Below, one piece after another: positions 31,167 through 42,516 of a stretch of 64,000 nt of DNA. Source of the DNA: Agrobacterium tumefaciens. Its GTDB lineage: Bacteria; Pseudomonadota; Alphaproteobacteria; Rhizobiales; Rhizobiaceae. Position 1 is the stretch's first letter. Each line of letters opens with the position of its first letter. The notes below the pieces were generated by a model. It was not told where the DNA came from and made no database searches. It saw only the letters and a list, made by a program, of their open reading frames with translations. A program made the translations under genes and the position numbers. Location: the NCBI GenBank assembly GCA_025560025.1, contig CP048485.1, positions 930,001-994,000 on the forward strand, in the 5' to 3' direction.

Positions 31167-32213
31167 ATGGAACAGTTTTTCTGGAGCTACGTCTGGCCCG
31201 CGCTGATCATGGTCGGCCAGTCCCTGCTGCTTCTCGTTTGCCTTCTGGTGGCCATCGCCTTCCTGCTGCTTGCCGACCGCAAGGTCTGGGCGGCGGTACA
31301 GCTGCGCCGCGGTCCGAACGTCGTTGGTCCCTTCGGTCTCTTCCAGTCCTTCGCCGACCTGTTGAAGTTCATTCTGAAGGAGCCTGTCATTCCGGCCGGC
31401 GCCAACAAGGCCGTTTTCCTTCTGGCGCCGCTGGTCGCCGTGACGCTGGCTCTCGCCACCTATGCCGTCATTCCCTTCAACGAAGGCTGGGTCGTCGCCA
31501 ATATCAATGTCGGCATTCTCTACATCTTCGCGATTTCCTCGCTTGAAGTATACGGTATCATCATGGGCGGCTGGGCTTCGAACTCGAAGTACCCGTTCCT
31601 CGGCGCGCTGCGTTCTGCCGCGCAGATGGTGTCCTACGAAGTGTCGATCGGCCTCGTTATCGTCACCGTTCTGCTCTGCGTCGGTTCGCTGAACCTGACG
31701 GACATCGTTCTCGCCCAGAAGACCGGCCTCGGTACCATGCTTGGCCTGCCTGCCTCGTTCCTTGACTGGCACTGGCTGTCGCTGTTCCCGATGTTCATCG
31801 TGTTCTTCATTTCGGGCCTTGCCGAAACCAACCGTCCGCCCTTCGACCTTCCGGAAGCGGAATCGGAACTGGTTGCCGGTCACATGGTCGAATATGGCTC
31901 CACGCCTTACATGATGTTCATGCTCGGCGAATATGCTGCGATTGTCCTGATCTGCTGCCTGACGACGATCCTGTTCATGGGCGGCTGGCTGCCGATCGTG
32001 GATGTGTGGTTCCTGAACTGGGTTCCGGGCATTGTCTGGTTCGCGTTGAAGGGCTGCATGGTCTTCTTCATGATCGCTCTGACCAAGGCTTTCGTTCCGC
32101 GTTACCGTTATGACCAGCTCATGCGTCTCGGATGGAAGGTGTTCCTGCCGCTGTCGCTCGCCATGGTCGTTATTGTTGCATTCGTATTGAAGCTGACGGG
32201 GTGGGCCGGTTGA
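31167..32213 (+). CDS. nuoH: NADH-quinone oxidoreductase subunit H
   Basis: 348-residue membrane subunit with eight helices that forms the quinone entry channel. Signature blocks: [55 protein letters not shown], and [30 protein letters not shown] at 31167 with AGGGGA upstream. Confidence 0.98.
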   Translation: MEQFFWSYVWPALIMVGQSLLLLVCLLVAIAFLLLADRKVWAAVQLRRGPNVVGPFGLFQSFADLLKFILKEPVIPAGANKAVFLLAPLVAVTLALATYAVIPFNEGWVVANINVGILYIFAISSLEVYGIIMGGWASNSKYPFLGALRSAAQMVSYEVSIGLVIVTVLLCVGSLNLTDIVLAQKTGLGTMLGLPASFLDWHWLSLFPMFIVFFISGLAETNRPPFDLPEAESELVAGHMVEYGSTPYMMFMLGEYAAIVLICCLTTILFMGGWLPIVDVWFLNWVPGIVWFALKGCMVFFMIALTKAFVPRYRYDQLMRLGWKVFLPLSLAMVVIVAFVLKLTGWAG

Positions 32214-32249
32214 TGTCTGTACTCCTCGCTCAGAAATCTGGAGACTGAG

Positions 32250-32741
32250 ATGGCAAGCCTCTCCCAAGCCGTCAATTCACTGTTCCTCAAGGAGTTCGTG
32301 GGCGCGATCCTGCTCACGATGCGCCACTTCTTCAAACAGAAGGCAACGGTGAACTATCCTTTCGAAAAGGGCCCGGTCTCTCCGCGTTTCCGCGGCGAAC
32401 ATGCGCTGCGCCGTTATCCGAACGGTGAAGAGCGCTGCATCGCCTGCAAGCTGTGTGAAGCTATCTGTCCCGCTCAGGCGATCACCATCGAAGCCGGCCC
32501 GCGCCGCAATGATGGCACCCGCCGCACGGTGCGTTACGATATCGACATGGTGAAGTGCATCTATTGCGGCTTCTGCCAGGAAGCCTGCCCGGTGGACGCC
32601 ATCGTCGAAGGCCCGAACTTCGAATTCGCGACGGAAACCCGCGAGGAGCTTTATTTCGACAAGCAGAAGCTTCTCGACAATGGCGACCGCTGGGAGCGTG
32701 AAATCGCACGCAACCTCGCACTGGATGCGCCTTACCGTTAA
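32250..32741 (+). CDS. nuoI: NADH-quinone oxidoreductase subunit I
   Basis: 163-residue 23 kDa-type subunit with two [4Fe-4S] clusters (N6a and N6b) held by [16 protein letters not shown] and [16 protein letters not shown]. The N-terminal amphipathic helix ([18 protein letters not shown]) anchors it at the membrane. A strong hairpin (32755-32775) lies in the 136-base spacer before nuoJ. Confidence 0.98.
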   Translation: MASLSQAVNSLFLKEFVGAILLTMRHFFKQKATVNYPFEKGPVSPRFRGEHALRRYPNGEERCIACKLCEAICPAQAITIEAGPRRNDGTRRTVRYDIDMVKCIYCGFCQEACPVDAIVEGPNFEFATETREELYFDKQKLLDNGDRWEREIARNLALDAPYR

Positions 32742-32754
32742 GGCGCAACCGTCT

Positions 32755-32775
32755 TTCCGGGGGAAACCCCGGAAA
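32755..32775 (+). repeat. Intercistronic hairpin nuoI-nuoJ
   Basis: A perfect nine-base stem, TTTCCGGGG (32755-32763) with CCCCGGAAA (32767-32775), loop AAA. No T tract follows. Possibly an RNA processing or 3' stabilising element inside the operon. Confidence 0.45.
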
Positions 32776-32877
32776 ACGATGAAAAGTAAAATGCCTGCGC
32801 GGTTTTCGCCGGCGGGGACGAAACGGGTGAGGGGCCTTCGAGCCATCTTTGCCCGATGAGGACAAGAAGGCACCAAC

Positions 32878-33492
32878 ATGGGTCTGCACGCTGTATTCTT
32901 TTATATATTCGCTTTCGTCGCCGTGGCGTCTGCGTTCATGGTCATCGCATCGAAGAACCCTGTTCATTCGGTGCTGTTTCTGATTTTGACCTTCTTCAAC
33001 GCAGCCGCGCTGTTCCTGCTGACGGGTGCCGAGTTCCTCGGCATGATCCTGCTGGTGGTTTATGTCGGCGCCGTGGCGGTGCTCTTCCTCTTCGTCGTCA
33101 TGATGCTGGATGTGGATTTCGCGGAGCTGCGCTCCGGCGTGCTGCAATATGCCCCGGTTGGCGCGCTGATCGGTGTGATCCTTGCGGCGGAACTGATTGT
33201 CGTTGTCGGCGGCAGCGTCTTGAACCCGCAGGCGGCGAAATCGATCACCATGCCGATCCCGCCGGTCACCGAGCGCACCAACACCGCAGCCCTCGGCGAC
33301 GTGCTGTATACCAATTACATCTACTTCTTCCAGCTCGCCGGTCTCGTGCTGCTGGTGGCCATGATCGGCGCCATCGTGCTGACGCTGCGTCATCGCACCG
33401 ACATCAAGCGGCAGGATATCTCCACCCAGGTCGGCCGTGACCCGAAGACTGCCGTTACCACGGTCAAGGTCAAGCCGGGCCAGGGCATCTGA
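32878..33492 (+). CDS. nuoJ: NADH-quinone oxidoreductase subunit J
   Basis: 204-residue membrane subunit with five predicted helices. The third helix shows the expected [29 protein letters not shown] with the pi-bulge region. The hydrophilic C-terminal tail is longer than in E. coli. A Shine-Dalgarno (AAGAAGG) precedes ATG 32878; nuoK follows 28 bases after the stop. Confidence 0.97.
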   Translation: MGLHAVFFYIFAFVAVASAFMVIASKNPVHSVLFLILTFFNAAALFLLTGAEFLGMILLVVYVGAVAVLFLFVVMMLDVDFAELRSGVLQYAPVGALIGVILAAELIVVVGGSVLNPQAAKSITMPIPPVTERTNTAALGDVLYTNYIYFFQLAGLVLLVAMIGAIVLTLRHRTDIKRQDISTQVGRDPKTAVTTVKVKPGQGI

Positions 33493-33520
33493 GGCGCGAA
33501 CGGATCCAAGGAAACAGAAT

Positions 33521-33829
33521 ATGGAAATCGGTCTTTCCCACTACCTGACGGTCAGCGCGATCCTCTTCACGATCGGCATCTTCGGCATCTTCCTCAACCG
33601 GAAGAACGTCATCGTCATCCTCATGTCGATCGAGCTTATCCTGCTGGCGGTCAACATCAACATGGTGGCCTTCTCGGCTTTCCTGAACGACATTGTCGGC
33701 CAGGTCTTCGCCTTGTTCATTCTGACCGTCGCAGCCGCCGAAGCGGCCATCGGTCTTGCAATACTCGTTGTCTTCTACCGCAACCGCGGATCGATCGCCG
33801 TCGAAGACGTCAATATGATGAAGGGCTGA
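33521..33829 (+). CDS. nuoK: NADH-quinone oxidoreductase subunit K
   Basis: 102-residue, three-helix membrane subunit. The conserved membrane glutamates are in [17 protein letters not shown] and in the following [17 protein letters not shown], part of the proton path. ATG at 33521 (MEIGLSHYL) with CAAGGAAAC upstream; the upstream open frame is not used. nuoL starts 7 bases downstream. Confidence 0.97.
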   Translation: MEIGLSHYLTVSAILFTIGIFGIFLNRKNVIVILMSIELILLAVNINMVAFSAFLNDIVGQVFALFILTVAAAEAAIGLAILVVFYRNRGSIAVEDVNMMKG

Positions 33830-33836
33830 TAAGGCT

Positions 33837-35834
33837 ATGATCTACAAGGCTATCGTCTTTCTTCCCCTGATCGGCTTCCTGATCGCCGGCCTGTTCGGCC
33901 GCTCGATCGGCGCCAAGGCTTCGGAATATGTCACCACCGGTCTGATGATCGTGGTCGCCATCCTGTCGTGGATCGTCTTCTTCACCGTCGCGCTCGCCCA
34001 TGGTGAGCCGGGCGAGGTGATCAAGGTCACCGTGCTGCGCTGGATCCAGTCCGGCGGCATCGATGTCGAATGGGCCTTCCGCATCGACACGCTGACGGCT
34101 GTCATGTTCGTCGTGGTCAACACGGTCTCGACGCTCGTGCATCTCTATTCGATCGGATACATGCACCACGATCCGCATCGCCCGCGCTTCTTTGCCTATC
34201 TGTCGCTCTTCACCTTCGCCATGCTGATGCTGGTGACCTCCGACAACCTGCTGCAGATGTTCTTCGGCTGGGAAGGTGTGGGTCTTGCGTCCTATCTGCT
34301 GATCGGTTTCTGGTTCAAGAAGCCGTCCGCATCGGCTGCCGCCATGAAGGCCTTCATCGTCAACCGCGTCGGTGACTTCGGCTTCATCCTCGGCATTGGC
34401 GGCGTGTTCGTGCTGTTCGGCTCGATCAATTTCGAAACCATCTTTGCCGCCGCCAGCACCTATCTGCCGGCTGAAGGTGCTGCCTCCACCGACACCGTCA
34501 TCAACCTGTTCGGCATGCAGCTGGACAAGGCCAATGCGATGACGGGCGTGTGCCTGCTGCTCTTCATGGGCGCCATGGGTAAATCGGCGCAGTTCCTGCT
34601 GCACACCTGGCTGCCGGACGCGATGGAAGGCCCGACCCCGGTGTCTGCCCTCATTCACGCCGCAACCATGGTTACCGCCGGCGTCTTCCTCGTCGCCCGC
34701 ATGTCGCCGCTCTTCGAACTGTCGCATGATGCGCTCACCGTCGTGACGCTGATCGGCGCGATCACCGCCTTCTTCGCGGCGACCGTCGGCCTCGTGCAGA
34801 ACGACATCAAGCGCGTCATTGCCTATTCGACCTGCTCGCAGCTCGGTTACATGTTCGTGGCGCTCGGCGTCGGCGCTTATGGTGCGGCGGTGTTCCACCT
34901 CTTCACGCACGCCTTCTTCAAGGCTCTGCTGTTCTTGTGCGCCGGTTCGGTCATCCATGCCGTCGATGGCGAGCAGGACATGCGTTACATGGGTGGCCTG
35001 CGCAAGCATATCCCCATCACCTTCTGGACCATGACCGTTGGCACGCTGGCGCTGACCGGCGTCGGTATTCCGGGCACGATGATCGGTTTTGCCGGCTTCT
35101 TCTCGAAGGACGTCATCATCGAATCCGCTTATGCTTCGCATTCGGTTCTCTCGGGCGTCGCCTTCACGCTGCTGGTCATCGCGGCCCTGTTCACCAGCTT
35201 CTACTCCTGGCGTCTGGCCTTCATGACCTTCTTCGGCAAGCCGCGCGCTTCGGCCGATGTCATGCACCACGTGCATGAATCGCCGATGGTCATGCTGATC
35301 CCGCTCTTCATCCTCACCGTCGGCGCGATCTTCGCCGGTGTGGCCTTCGAAGGTTATTTCTTCGGTCATGAATATGCCGAGTTCTGGAAGGGCGCCCTGT
35401 TTACGCTTCCGGAAAATGAAATCCTCGAAGAGTTCCATCATGTTCCGCTGTGGGTGAAGTGGAGCCCGTTCTTCGCCATGGCGCTTGGTTTCGTGACCGC
35501 CTGGTACATGTACATCAAGTCGCCGGAGACGCCGAAGCGTCTGGCCGAGACCCATCGTGGCCTCTACCAGTTCCTCTTGAACAAGTGGTACTTCGACGAA
35601 CTCTACGACTTCCTCTTCGTACGTTCCGCAAAGGCGCTCGGCCGCTTCCTGTGGAAAAAGGGTGACGTCGCCGTCATCGACCACTATGGACCGAACGGCA
35701 TTGCAGCGCGTGTGGTTGACGTGACCAACCGCATGGTCCGCCTGCAATCCGGTTACCTCTATCATTATGCCTTTGCGATGCTGATCGGCATCGCGGCGCT
35801 TGTCACCTGGATGATGCTCGGGAGTGCCCTCTGA
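33837..35834 (+). CDS. nuoL: NADH-quinone oxidoreductase subunit L
   Basis: 665-residue antiporter-like, proton-pumping membrane subunit with about 16 helices. Family blocks: [62 protein letters not shown]. The C-terminal long lateral helix region follows residue 500. It overlaps nuoM by one base (TGATG). Confidence 0.98.
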   Translation: MIYKAIVFLPLIGFLIAGLFGRSIGAKASEYVTTGLMIVVAILSWIVFFTVALAHGEPGEVIKVTVLRWIQSGGIDVEWAFRIDTLTAVMFVVVNTVSTLVHLYSIGYMHHDPHRPRFFAYLSLFTFAMLMLVTSDNLLQMFFGWEGVGLASYLLIGFWFKKPSASAAAMKAFIVNRVGDFGFILGIGGVFVLFGSINFETIFAAASTYLPAEGAASTDTVINLFGMQLDKANAMTGVCLLLFMGAMGKSAQFLLHTWLPDAMEGPTPVSALIHAATMVTAGVFLVARMSPLFELSHDALTVVTLIGAITAFFAATVGLVQNDIKRVIAYSTCSQLGYMFVALGVGAYGAAVFHLFTHAFFKALLFLCAGSVIHAVDGEQDMRYMGGLRKHIPITFWTMTVGTLALTGVGIPGTMIGFAGFFSKDVIIESAYASHSVLSGVAFTLLVIAALFTSFYSWRLAFMTFFGKPRASADVMHHVHESPMVMLIPLFILTVGAIFAGVAFEGYFFGHEYAEFWKGALFTLPENEILEEFHHVPLWVKWSPFFAMALGFVTAWYMYIKSPETPKRLAETHRGLYQFLLNKWYFDELYDFLFVRSAKALGRFLWKKGDVAVIDHYGPNGIAARVVDVTNRMVRLQSGYLYHYAFAMLIGIAALVTWMMLGSAL

Positions 35835-37345
35835 TGACCGATTGGCCCATTCTTTCAACGGTCACCTTTCTGCCGCTCGTCGGCGTGGTGCTCCTGCTTC
35901 TGACGAATGAGAACGGCCCATATGGTCGCCGCAACATTCTCAATGTCTCGCTGCTGACGACCGTTTTCACCTTCCTGGTGTCGCTGTTTATCTGGATCGG
36001 TTTCGATAATTCGAATCCCGGTTTCCAGATGGTGGAAAAACACGCCTGGTTCGGCAACATCGCCGCCTATCATCTGGGTGTCGACGGCATCTCTATGCTC
36101 TTCGTCATCCTCACCACCTTCCTCATGCCTTTCTGCGTGCTGGCAAGCTGGGATTCGATCGAGAAGCGCGTCAAGGAATACATGATCGCCTTCCTGCTTC
36201 TGGAAGTCGTCATGATCGGCGTCTTCGTGGCGCTGGATACGGTTCTTTTCTACGTCTTCTTCGAAGCGACGCTGATCCCGATGTTCATCATCATCGGCGT
36301 CTGGGGCGGCAAGGATCGCGTTTACGCCTCCTACAAATTCTTCCTCTACACGCTGCTCGGTTCGGTTCTGACCATGCTCGCCATCATGGCCATGTACTGG
36401 CAGGCCGGCACGACCGACATGACGGAACTTCTGAAATACGGCTTCCCGGCCGGCATGCAGACCTGGCTGTGGCTTGCCTGCTTCGCGGCCTTCTCGGTCA
36501 AGATGCCGATGTGGCCTGTACATACCTGGCTGCCGGATGCCCACGTTCAGGCCCCGACCGCAGGCTCCGTCATTCTTGCCGGTGTCATGCTGAAGCTCGG
36601 CGGTTACGGTTTCATCCGCTTCTCGCTGTCGATGTTCCCGCTGGCCTCTGATTATTTCGCACCCTTCGTCTTCACGCTGTCGGTTCTCGCCATCATCTAC
36701 ACCTCACTGGTGGCGATGATGCAGGACGACATCAAGAAGCTGATCGCCTATTCTTCCGTTGCCCATATGGGTTACGTGACCATGGGCATCTTCGCCGCCA
36801 ACGTTCAGGGCGTGCAGGGCGCGATCTTCCAGATGCTGTCGCACGGCATTGTCTCTGGCGCGCTCTTCCTCTGCGTCGGCGTTGTCTATGACCGGCTGCA
36901 CACCCGCGAGATTTCCGCCTATGGCGGCCTCGTGAACAACATGCCGAAATATGCCGTCGCCTTCATGATCTTCACCATGGCCAATGTCGGTCTGCCCGGC
37001 ACGTCAGGCTTTGTCGGTGAATTCCTGACGCTGATCGGCGTATTCCGCGCCAACACGCTGGTCGCACTGTTTGCGGCAACCGGCGTCATCCTCTCGGCCG
37101 CTTATGCGCTGTGGCTTTATCGCCGCGTGATTTTCGGTGCGCTCGAGAAGGAAAGCCTGAAGGCGATGCTCGATCTGTCGACCCGCGAAAAGGTCATCCT
37201 TTATCCGCTGGTCGTCCTGACGATCTTCTTCGGCGTCTATCCGGCGCCGGTGTTCGATGCCACCGCCGCATCGGTCGATCTTCTGGTAAACAACTATACG
37301 GCTGCATTGCAGGCGGCGCAAAATGTTGCGCTCACTATGAATTGA
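35834..37345 (+). CDS. nuoM: NADH-quinone oxidoreductase subunit M
   Basis: 503-residue antiporter-like membrane subunit. Diagnostic: [49 protein letters not shown] and [15 protein letters not shown], which carry the conserved glutamate, lysine and histidine residues of proton translocation. It starts on the nuoL stop codon. Confidence 0.98.
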   Translation: MTDWPILSTVTFLPLVGVVLLLLTNENGPYGRRNILNVSLLTTVFTFLVSLFIWIGFDNSNPGFQMVEKHAWFGNIAAYHLGVDGISMLFVILTTFLMPFCVLASWDSIEKRVKEYMIAFLLLEVVMIGVFVALDTVLFYVFFEATLIPMFIIIGVWGGKDRVYASYKFFLYTLLGSVLTMLAIMAMYWQAGTTDMTELLKYGFPAGMQTWLWLACFAAFSVKMPMWPVHTWLPDAHVQAPTAGSVILAGVMLKLGGYGFIRFSLSMFPLASDYFAPFVFTLSVLAIIYTSLVAMMQDDIKKLIAYSSVAHMGYVTMGIFAANVQGVQGAIFQMLSHGIVSGALFLCVGVVYDRLHTREISAYGGLVNNMPKYAVAFMIFTMANVGLPGTSGFVGEFLTLIGVFRANTLVALFAATGVILSAAYALWLYRRVIFGALEKESLKAMLDLSTREKVILYPLVVLTIFFGVYPAPVFDATAASVDLLVNNYTAALQAAQNVALTMN

Positions 37346-37363
37346 CGACAGGACCCGTTGGAC

Positions 37364-38806
37364 ATGACCGCTGAAATCCTTTTTGCCAGTCTGCACATCG
37401 CGACGCCCGAGCTGATCCTTGCGGTCGGCGCGCTGGCGCTGCTCATGATTGGCGTCTTCTCGGGCGACAAGTCGACAACGACGGTCACGGGCCTCTCCGT
37501 GGCCCTGCTGCTCGTCGTCGGTCTCTGGATCGTCTTTGCGCCCGCTTCGGGTGTGGCCTTCGGCGGCGTTTACGTCGCCGATGCCTTCGGTAACTTCATG
37601 AAGGTGCTGGCGCTGATCGGCTCGATCACCGCCATGATCCTTTCTGTTGGCCAGGGCCGTTTCGAGCCGGTCGGCCGGTTCGAATATCCCGTGCTTCTGG
37701 TTCTGGCGACCCTCGGCATCCTGCTGATGATCTCCGCCAACAACCTGATCTCGCTTTATATGGCGCTTGAACTGCAGTCGCTTGCACTTTACGTCGTCTG
37801 CGCCATCAACCGGGAAAGCCTGCGCTCCACGGAAGCGGGTCTGAAATATTTCGTTCTCGGCGCGCTTTCCTCCGGCATGCTGCTTTATGGCATGTCGCTG
37901 GTTTACGGTTTCACCGGCAATACCGGCTTTGCCGAAATCGCCCAGGTGCTGACGGCCGAGACCCGTTCGCTGGGCCTCGTTTTCGGTCTGGTCTTCGTTC
38001 TCGCCGGTCTGGCGTTCAAGATTTCCGCCGTGCCGTTCCACATGTGGACGCCTGATGTCTATGAAGGCGCACCGACCCCGGTCACCGCCTTCCTGTCCGC
38101 GGCCCCCAAGATTGGTGCCATGGCGATCTTCGTTCGCATCGTCATTGATGCGTTCCAGCCGGTTTTTGCCGACTGGCAGCAGATCGTTGTCTTCATCTCC
38201 ATCGCTTCCATGCTGCTCGGCTCGTTTGCCGCGATCGGCCAGAAGAACATCAAGCGACTGATGGCCTATTCCTCCATCGGTCACATGGGTTACGCGCTTG
38301 TCGGTCTGGCGGCGGGTACAGAAGCTGGTGTTTCGGGCGTCATTCTCTACATGACCATTTACATGGTCATGACACTTGGTACCTTCGCCTGCATTCTCTC
38401 CATGCGGCGTAAGGAAATCGGCAATGTCGAGACTGTCGAGGATCTGGCCGGGCTTTCCTCCACCAACCCCTTCATGGCGGTTGTGCTGACGATCCTGATG
38501 TTCTCGCTTGCCGGCATTCCGCCGCTCGCCGGCTTCTTCGGCAAGTATTACGTTTTCCTCGCAGCTATCGAAGCCAAGCTTTATCCGCTCGCCATCATCG
38601 GCGTGATCGGTTCGGTTGTCGGCGCTTATTATTATATTCGCGTCGTCAAGGTTATGTGGTTCGATGAAGCCAAGGGCAGCTTCGAACGTCCGGCCGGTGA
38701 ACTGAAGGTCGTTTATGCGCTCTCCGGACTGTTCGTTGTCGCCTTCATCGTCTTTGGCGGTGCGCTCGGCAATGCGGTCACGGTCGCGGCAAAGACGTTC
38801 TTTTGA
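37364..38806 (+). CDS. nuoN: NADH-quinone oxidoreductase subunit N
   Basis: 480-residue antiporter-like membrane subunit, last complex I gene. Blocks: [71 protein letters not shown] use ATG at 37364; a TTG two codons earlier is possible. The stop overlaps a TTG that starts birA. Confidence 0.97.
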   Translation: MTAEILFASLHIATPELILAVGALALLMIGVFSGDKSTTTVTGLSVALLLVVGLWIVFAPASGVAFGGVYVADAFGNFMKVLALIGSITAMILSVGQGRFEPVGRFEYPVLLVLATLGILLMISANNLISLYMALELQSLALYVVCAINRESLRSTEAGLKYFVLGALSSGMLLYGMSLVYGFTGNTGFAEIAQVLTAETRSLGLVFGLVFVLAGLAFKISAVPFHMWTPDVYEGAPTPVTAFLSAAPKIGAMAIFVRIVIDAFQPVFADWQQIVVFISIASMLLGSFAAIGQKNIKRLMAYSSIGHMGYALVGLAAGTEAGVSGVILYMTIYMVMTLGTFACILSMRRKEIGNVETVEDLAGLSSTNPFMAVVLTILMFSLAGIPPLAGFFGKYYVFLAAIEAKLYPLAIIGVIGSVVGAYYYIRVVKVMWFDEAKGSFERPAGELKVVYALSGLFVVAFIVFGGALGNAVTVAAKTFF

Positions 38807-39573
38807 CCAATACACACAAGCATACGGGCCGGGTGTCCATCGATGACTTCCGGCACGAGGCGATGGTGGAAACACCATCGACCAATATAGAATGTTTTGC
38901 CCGGGCGCGGGCGGGCGATGGCGGCAATCTGTGGATCACCGCCATCCGCCAGACCGGCGGGCGCGGCCGTCGCGGTCGGCCATGGGTCTCCGAGCCCGGC
39001 AATCTCTACGCCTCGCTTCTTCTGATCGATCCCGCTCCGATGGATCGCATAGGGTCTCTGCCGCTCGCCTTTGCGCTGGCTGTTTATCGCGCCATCCGCG
39101 CAGTGCTGCCGACGGGCGGTGCCCCGCTTGAAATCAAATGGCCGAATGACGTGCTGATTGGTCGTCAAAAAACCTGCGGCATTTTGATGGAGGCGGAGCT
39201 TCTGCCGGACGGACGGCGCGCCATCGTAATCGGCATCGGCATCAATATCGCCCACAAGCCGGAAAACCCGCTTTATCCCGTCACCATGTTGTCCGAACAC
39301 GGTGCTTCCTGTTCACCCGACGAACTCTTCGCCCATCTTTTCCGCGAAACGGCGGATGTGCTGACGGGCTGGGATGAGGGCAGGGGTGTGGCCGGTGTCA
39401 TGGCCGGCTGGCGGGCGGCCGCCTGCGGTATCGGCGAACATATCACCGTCAACTTCCCTGATCGCTCGATCGGCGGGCGTTTCGTCGGAATTGATGATAA
39501 TGGTTTTCTGCTGCTGGACGAGGATGAGGGTACAAGACGCTCCATCGCTGCCGGCGACGTCTTTTTCGGATGA
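38803..39573 (+). CDS. birA: Biotin-[acetyl-CoA-carboxylase] ligase
   Basis: About 256 residues. Makes biotinyl-AMP and attaches biotin to the carrier lysine of carboxylases. The [22 protein letters not shown] segment is the biotin/ATP loop, and [22 protein letters not shown] is the catalytic region. There is no N-terminal DNA-binding domain, so it is an enzyme only, not a biotin repressor. The start is a TTG whose last two bases form part of the nuoN TGA; internal GTG or ATG codons are alternatives. The tight overlap means it is translated from the nuo transcript. Confidence 0.9.
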   Translation: MTNTHKHTGRVSIDDFRHEAMVETPSTNIECFARARAGDGGNLWITAIRQTGGRGRRGRPWVSEPGNLYASLLLIDPAPMDRIGSLPLAFALAVYRAIRAVLPTGGAPLEIKWPNDVLIGRQKTCGILMEAELLPDGRRAIVIGIGINIAHKPENPLYPVTMLSEHGASCSPDELFAHLFRETADVLTGWDEGRGVAGVMAGWRAAACGIGEHITVNFPDRSIGGRFVGIDDNGFLLLDEDEGTRRSIAAGDVFFG

Positions 39574-39777
39574 GGTGCGCGGTGCGGGCTTAAGGCCTGC
39601 GCCGAACCGGATCCCACAGGTTGGAGCTTTCCTGCAGCTCTTGAAAAGCAGGGTGGCAGACCGGCTCCGCATCGGCCCGGTCGATCAGATGGTTTAACAG
39701 GTCCGATGCTGGTAACCGGCGCGGGGCGCGGCAGATCGCCGTCGCTCGCGCGCTCTCGTGAATGGATAAGAAGAACA

Positions 39778-41445
39778 ATGGCTAAACAGGACGAACTGGT
39801 ATTTTTGCCGCTTGGCGGCGTCGGTGAAATTGGCATGAATCTGGCGCTTTACGGATACGGTCCGGCAAGCAAGCGCGAATGGATCATGGTGGATTGCGGC
39901 GTAACCTTTGCGGGTCTCGATCTGCCCGGTGTCGATCTGGTGTTGCCTGACATCACCTATATCGCCGAGCAGAAGAAAAACCTCAAAGGCATCATCATCA
40001 CCCACGCCCATGAGGACCATTACGGCGCGCTGAACGATCTGTGGCCGGGCCTCAACGTGCCGGTCTATGCCTCGGGTTTCACCGCCGGCATGCTGGAGGC
40101 GAAACGCGCCTATGAGGGTACCCGTGCCGAAATTCCGGTAACGCCGTTCAAGGCTGGTGACCGCATCAATGTCGGCCCCTTTGAGATCGAGGCTGTCGGC
40201 GTCAATCACTCCATTCCCGAGCCGATGTCGCTGGTCATCCGCACGCCGCTCGGTAACGTCATTCATACCGGCGACTGGAAAATCGACGAGGCGCCGTCGC
40301 TCGGTCCGTTGACGGATGAAGCCCGCTTCCGCGCCATCGGCGAAGAGGGCGTGCTGGCGCTGATGTGCGACAGCACCAACTCAGTTCGTGACGGTGTCTC
40401 GCCTTCCGAACACGAGGTTTCCGAAGGCCTGCGGCAGATCATCGAAAATGCCGAGGGTCGCGTGGCCGTCACCACCTTCTCCTCCAATGTCGGGCGTATC
40501 CGCTCGATTGCGCAGGCTGCGGAGGCGGCAGGCCGTGAAGTTCTGCTGCTAGGCTCCTCTCTGAAACGCGTCGTCAACGTCTCGCAGGATCTCGGTATCA
40601 TGGAGGGCATCAAGCCATTCCTCGCCGAAGACGAATATGGCTACATTCCACGCAACAAGGTGGTGCTGATCCTCACCGGTTCGCAGGGAGAACCGCGCGC
40701 AGCACTGGCCAAGCTTTCGCGTGACGAGATGCGCAATGTGGCGCTGGCTGCGGGAGACACCGTCGTGTTTTCCTCGCGCGCCATCCCCGGCAATGAGAAG
40801 GCGATCATCGATATCAAGAACGGCCTGATCGAGCAGGGTGTCCATATCATCACCGACAATGAGGCTCTGGTTCACGTTTCCGGCCATCCGCGCCGCAACG
40901 AACTTTTGAGAATGTATGAATGGACGAAGCCGCAGATCGTCGTGCCTGTTCATGGCGAGGCTGCGCATCTGGTGGCTCAGAAGGAACTGGCTGAGCAGGC
41001 CGGCATTTCGCAGGTGCCGAAGGTGCGTAACGGCAATATTCTGCGCCTGGCGCCCGGCCCGGCGGAAGTCATCGACGATGCACCGCATGGCCGCGTTTTC
41101 AAGGATGGCAACCTCATCGGCGACATGGATGAGATGGGCATCAGCAATCGCCGCAAGCTTTCCTTCGCCGGCCATGTCTCCGTTAATGTCGTGCTGGACA
41201 GCCGTTACGACTTCCTCGGCGATCCCGATGTCGTGCCTTTCGGCCTGCCGGAATTCGATGATGAGGGCGAGGACATGGAGGATACGCTTTATGACGCCGT
41301 TCTCGGCGCCGTGGAGAGCATCCCTCGCGCCCGTCGCAAGGATCTGGAACTGCTGCGCGAAGCGGTGCGCCGCGCCGTGCGCGCCGCAGCCAACCAGACC
41401 TGGGGCAAGAAGCCGATCGTGACGGTTTTCGTCACGAAGGTCTAA
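39778..41445 (+). CDS. rnj: Ribonuclease J
   Basis: 555-residue metallo-beta-lactamase-fold RNase with 5'-to-3' exonuclease and endonuclease activity, important for rRNA and mRNA processing in rhizobia. Metal ligands are in IITHAHEDHYGAL and HTGDWKIDE; the beta-CASP domain includes FSSNVGRIRSI and ILTGSQGEPRAAL; VHVSGHPRRNEL and VPVHGEAAHL follow. ATG at 39778 (MAKQDELVFLPLGGVGEIGMN). It is 204 bases after birA and ends with a hairpin at 41501. Confidence 0.95.
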   Translation: MAKQDELVFLPLGGVGEIGMNLALYGYGPASKREWIMVDCGVTFAGLDLPGVDLVLPDITYIAEQKKNLKGIIITHAHEDHYGALNDLWPGLNVPVYASGFTAGMLEAKRAYEGTRAEIPVTPFKAGDRINVGPFEIEAVGVNHSIPEPMSLVIRTPLGNVIHTGDWKIDEAPSLGPLTDEARFRAIGEEGVLALMCDSTNSVRDGVSPSEHEVSEGLRQIIENAEGRVAVTTFSSNVGRIRSIAQAAEAAGREVLLLGSSLKRVVNVSQDLGIMEGIKPFLAEDEYGYIPRNKVVLILTGSQGEPRAALAKLSRDEMRNVALAAGDTVVFSSRAIPGNEKAIIDIKNGLIEQGVHIITDNEALVHVSGHPRRNELLRMYEWTKPQIVVPVHGEAAHLVAQKELAEQAGISQVPKVRNGNILRLAPGPAEVIDDAPHGRVFKDGNLIGDMDEMGISNRRKLSFAGHVSVNVVLDSRYDFLGDPDVVPFGLPEFDDEGEDMEDTLYDAVLGAVESIPRARRKDLELLREAVRRAVRAAANQTWGKKPIVTVFVTKV

Positions 41446-41500
41446 GCAGCCGGAAAGCCTGATGGCGGTCAGTTGCTGAGCAACGATCACCTTATTCGAG

Positions 41501-41533
41501 ACAGGGCTTGCGCTGTAAAGCGCGGCCCTGTTT
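41501..41533 (+). terminator. Probable terminator of rnj
   Basis: ACAGGGC (41501-41507) pairs with GCCCTGT (41525-41531), with an inner GCGCT/AGCGC stem and a GTAA loop. The T run is short (TTT), so efficiency is uncertain. Confidence 0.6.
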
Positions 41534-41624
41534 CCATTCATGGCTTTTTACGCTTGTGGCAGGGAAGTGATTCCGGTTTACGGATGAATGCGTTACAAAG
41601 GACGCATTATGCAGGGAGGATGTT

Positions 41625-41894
41625 ATGCCGCTTCTTTCGGTCTTCGCCGTTTATTTCATCGTCTGGTGGACGGTTCTTTTCATCGTGCTGCCGATCGGAC
41701 TTCGTACCCAGGCGGAAGAGGGCGATGTGGCGCTGGGCACGGTCGCAAGCGCACCGTCGCGGTTCAGAGGCGGTCGCATCGTCCTGTGGACGACGCTGAT
41801 ATCGGCGTTGATCTGCGGCATCTGGTATGGCGGCGGTTGGTGGTTCGGCATCAGCCTTGACGATCTGCCGAGAATTATTCCCGTTTACGACTGA
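41625..41894 (+). CDS. DUF1467-family small membrane protein
   Basis: 89 residues with two transmembrane helices (about 3-24 and 52-72). The first helix and following loop, VFAVYFIVWWTVLFIVLPIG then LRTQAEEGDV, and the SAPSRFRGGRIVLWTT segment match DUF1467, a family found in alphaproteobacteria with no known function. A Shine-Dalgarno (GGGAGGA) lies 7 bases before the ATG. In many relatives it sits between rnj and proS, as here. Confidence 0.85.
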   Translation: MPLLSVFAVYFIVWWTVLFIVLPIGLRTQAEEGDVALGTVASAPSRFRGGRIVLWTTLISALICGIWYGGGWWFGISLDDLPRIIPVYD

Positions 41895-42179
41895 AGTATC
41901 GTCCTTCTAGGCTCGGGCCGGAATTCACGCCGCCAAATGCCTGTCTTGGAAACAGTTTGCATCCTGCGAGACGCTGGGCGAAATGAATCTAGGATCAAGG
42001 CCGCAATGACGGGGGTATGGCGACACTCTGGCGGTGCTGTCCGCTTCTACACAGGGCGCAGGAGATTGTCATATGGATGTCATCTCCGTCGTGCACACAG
42101 CATGAGCGTGTCTGGCACCCGATTCACCGCCACAATTTTACCGGAATGGCGAGCCGGGTTGTAGTCGCGTCGATGAATC

Positions 42180-42211
42180 AAAAAAAAACAAGGCTTTTCA
42201 GCCTTGTTTTT
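42180..42211. terminator. Strong bidirectional terminator with no adjacent gene
   Basis: AACAAGGCT (near 42187-42195) pairs with AGCCTTGTT across a TTTC loop. Nine A residues precede it and five T follow, so it functions best for minus-strand transcripts. The nearest plus-strand gene ends nearly 300 bases earlier and no minus-strand gene is known nearby, so a small RNA may end here. Confidence 0.8.
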
Positions 42212-42482
42212 CAGGTTTCGCGTGATCTGTAACCGTTGCCGGGGCTGCGAACGAGCGCGCCTAAGATCTGATCCTCCCAAGACTGACCGCGAAAACGGCA
42301 AGAATTTAGACTTCCTGCCTCTTTTGTAAGCTAAAGCTAGCTTAATCACCCATGCTTGTCATCTCATTTTTTGCATATTTGTTACAGTCGGCAAAAAATT
42401 CCCTGTGGTGCAATTTGTCGCACCGGAACAAGAATAATATTCCCATCAAAGCGTTTTGACGCGAATTAGCTATCGCGAAAAT

Positions 42483-42516
42483 GCCATGAAATCGCCTTGC
42501 GGGCTCTTTTCATGGC
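42483..42516 (+). promoter_or_regulatory. Inverted repeat in the proS leader
   Basis: GCCATGAAA (42483-42491) and TTTCATGGC (42508-42516) are perfect inverted copies around a 16-base loop, about 110 bases before the proS start. Possible leader structure controlling proS; no known T-box features were seen. Confidence 0.35.
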
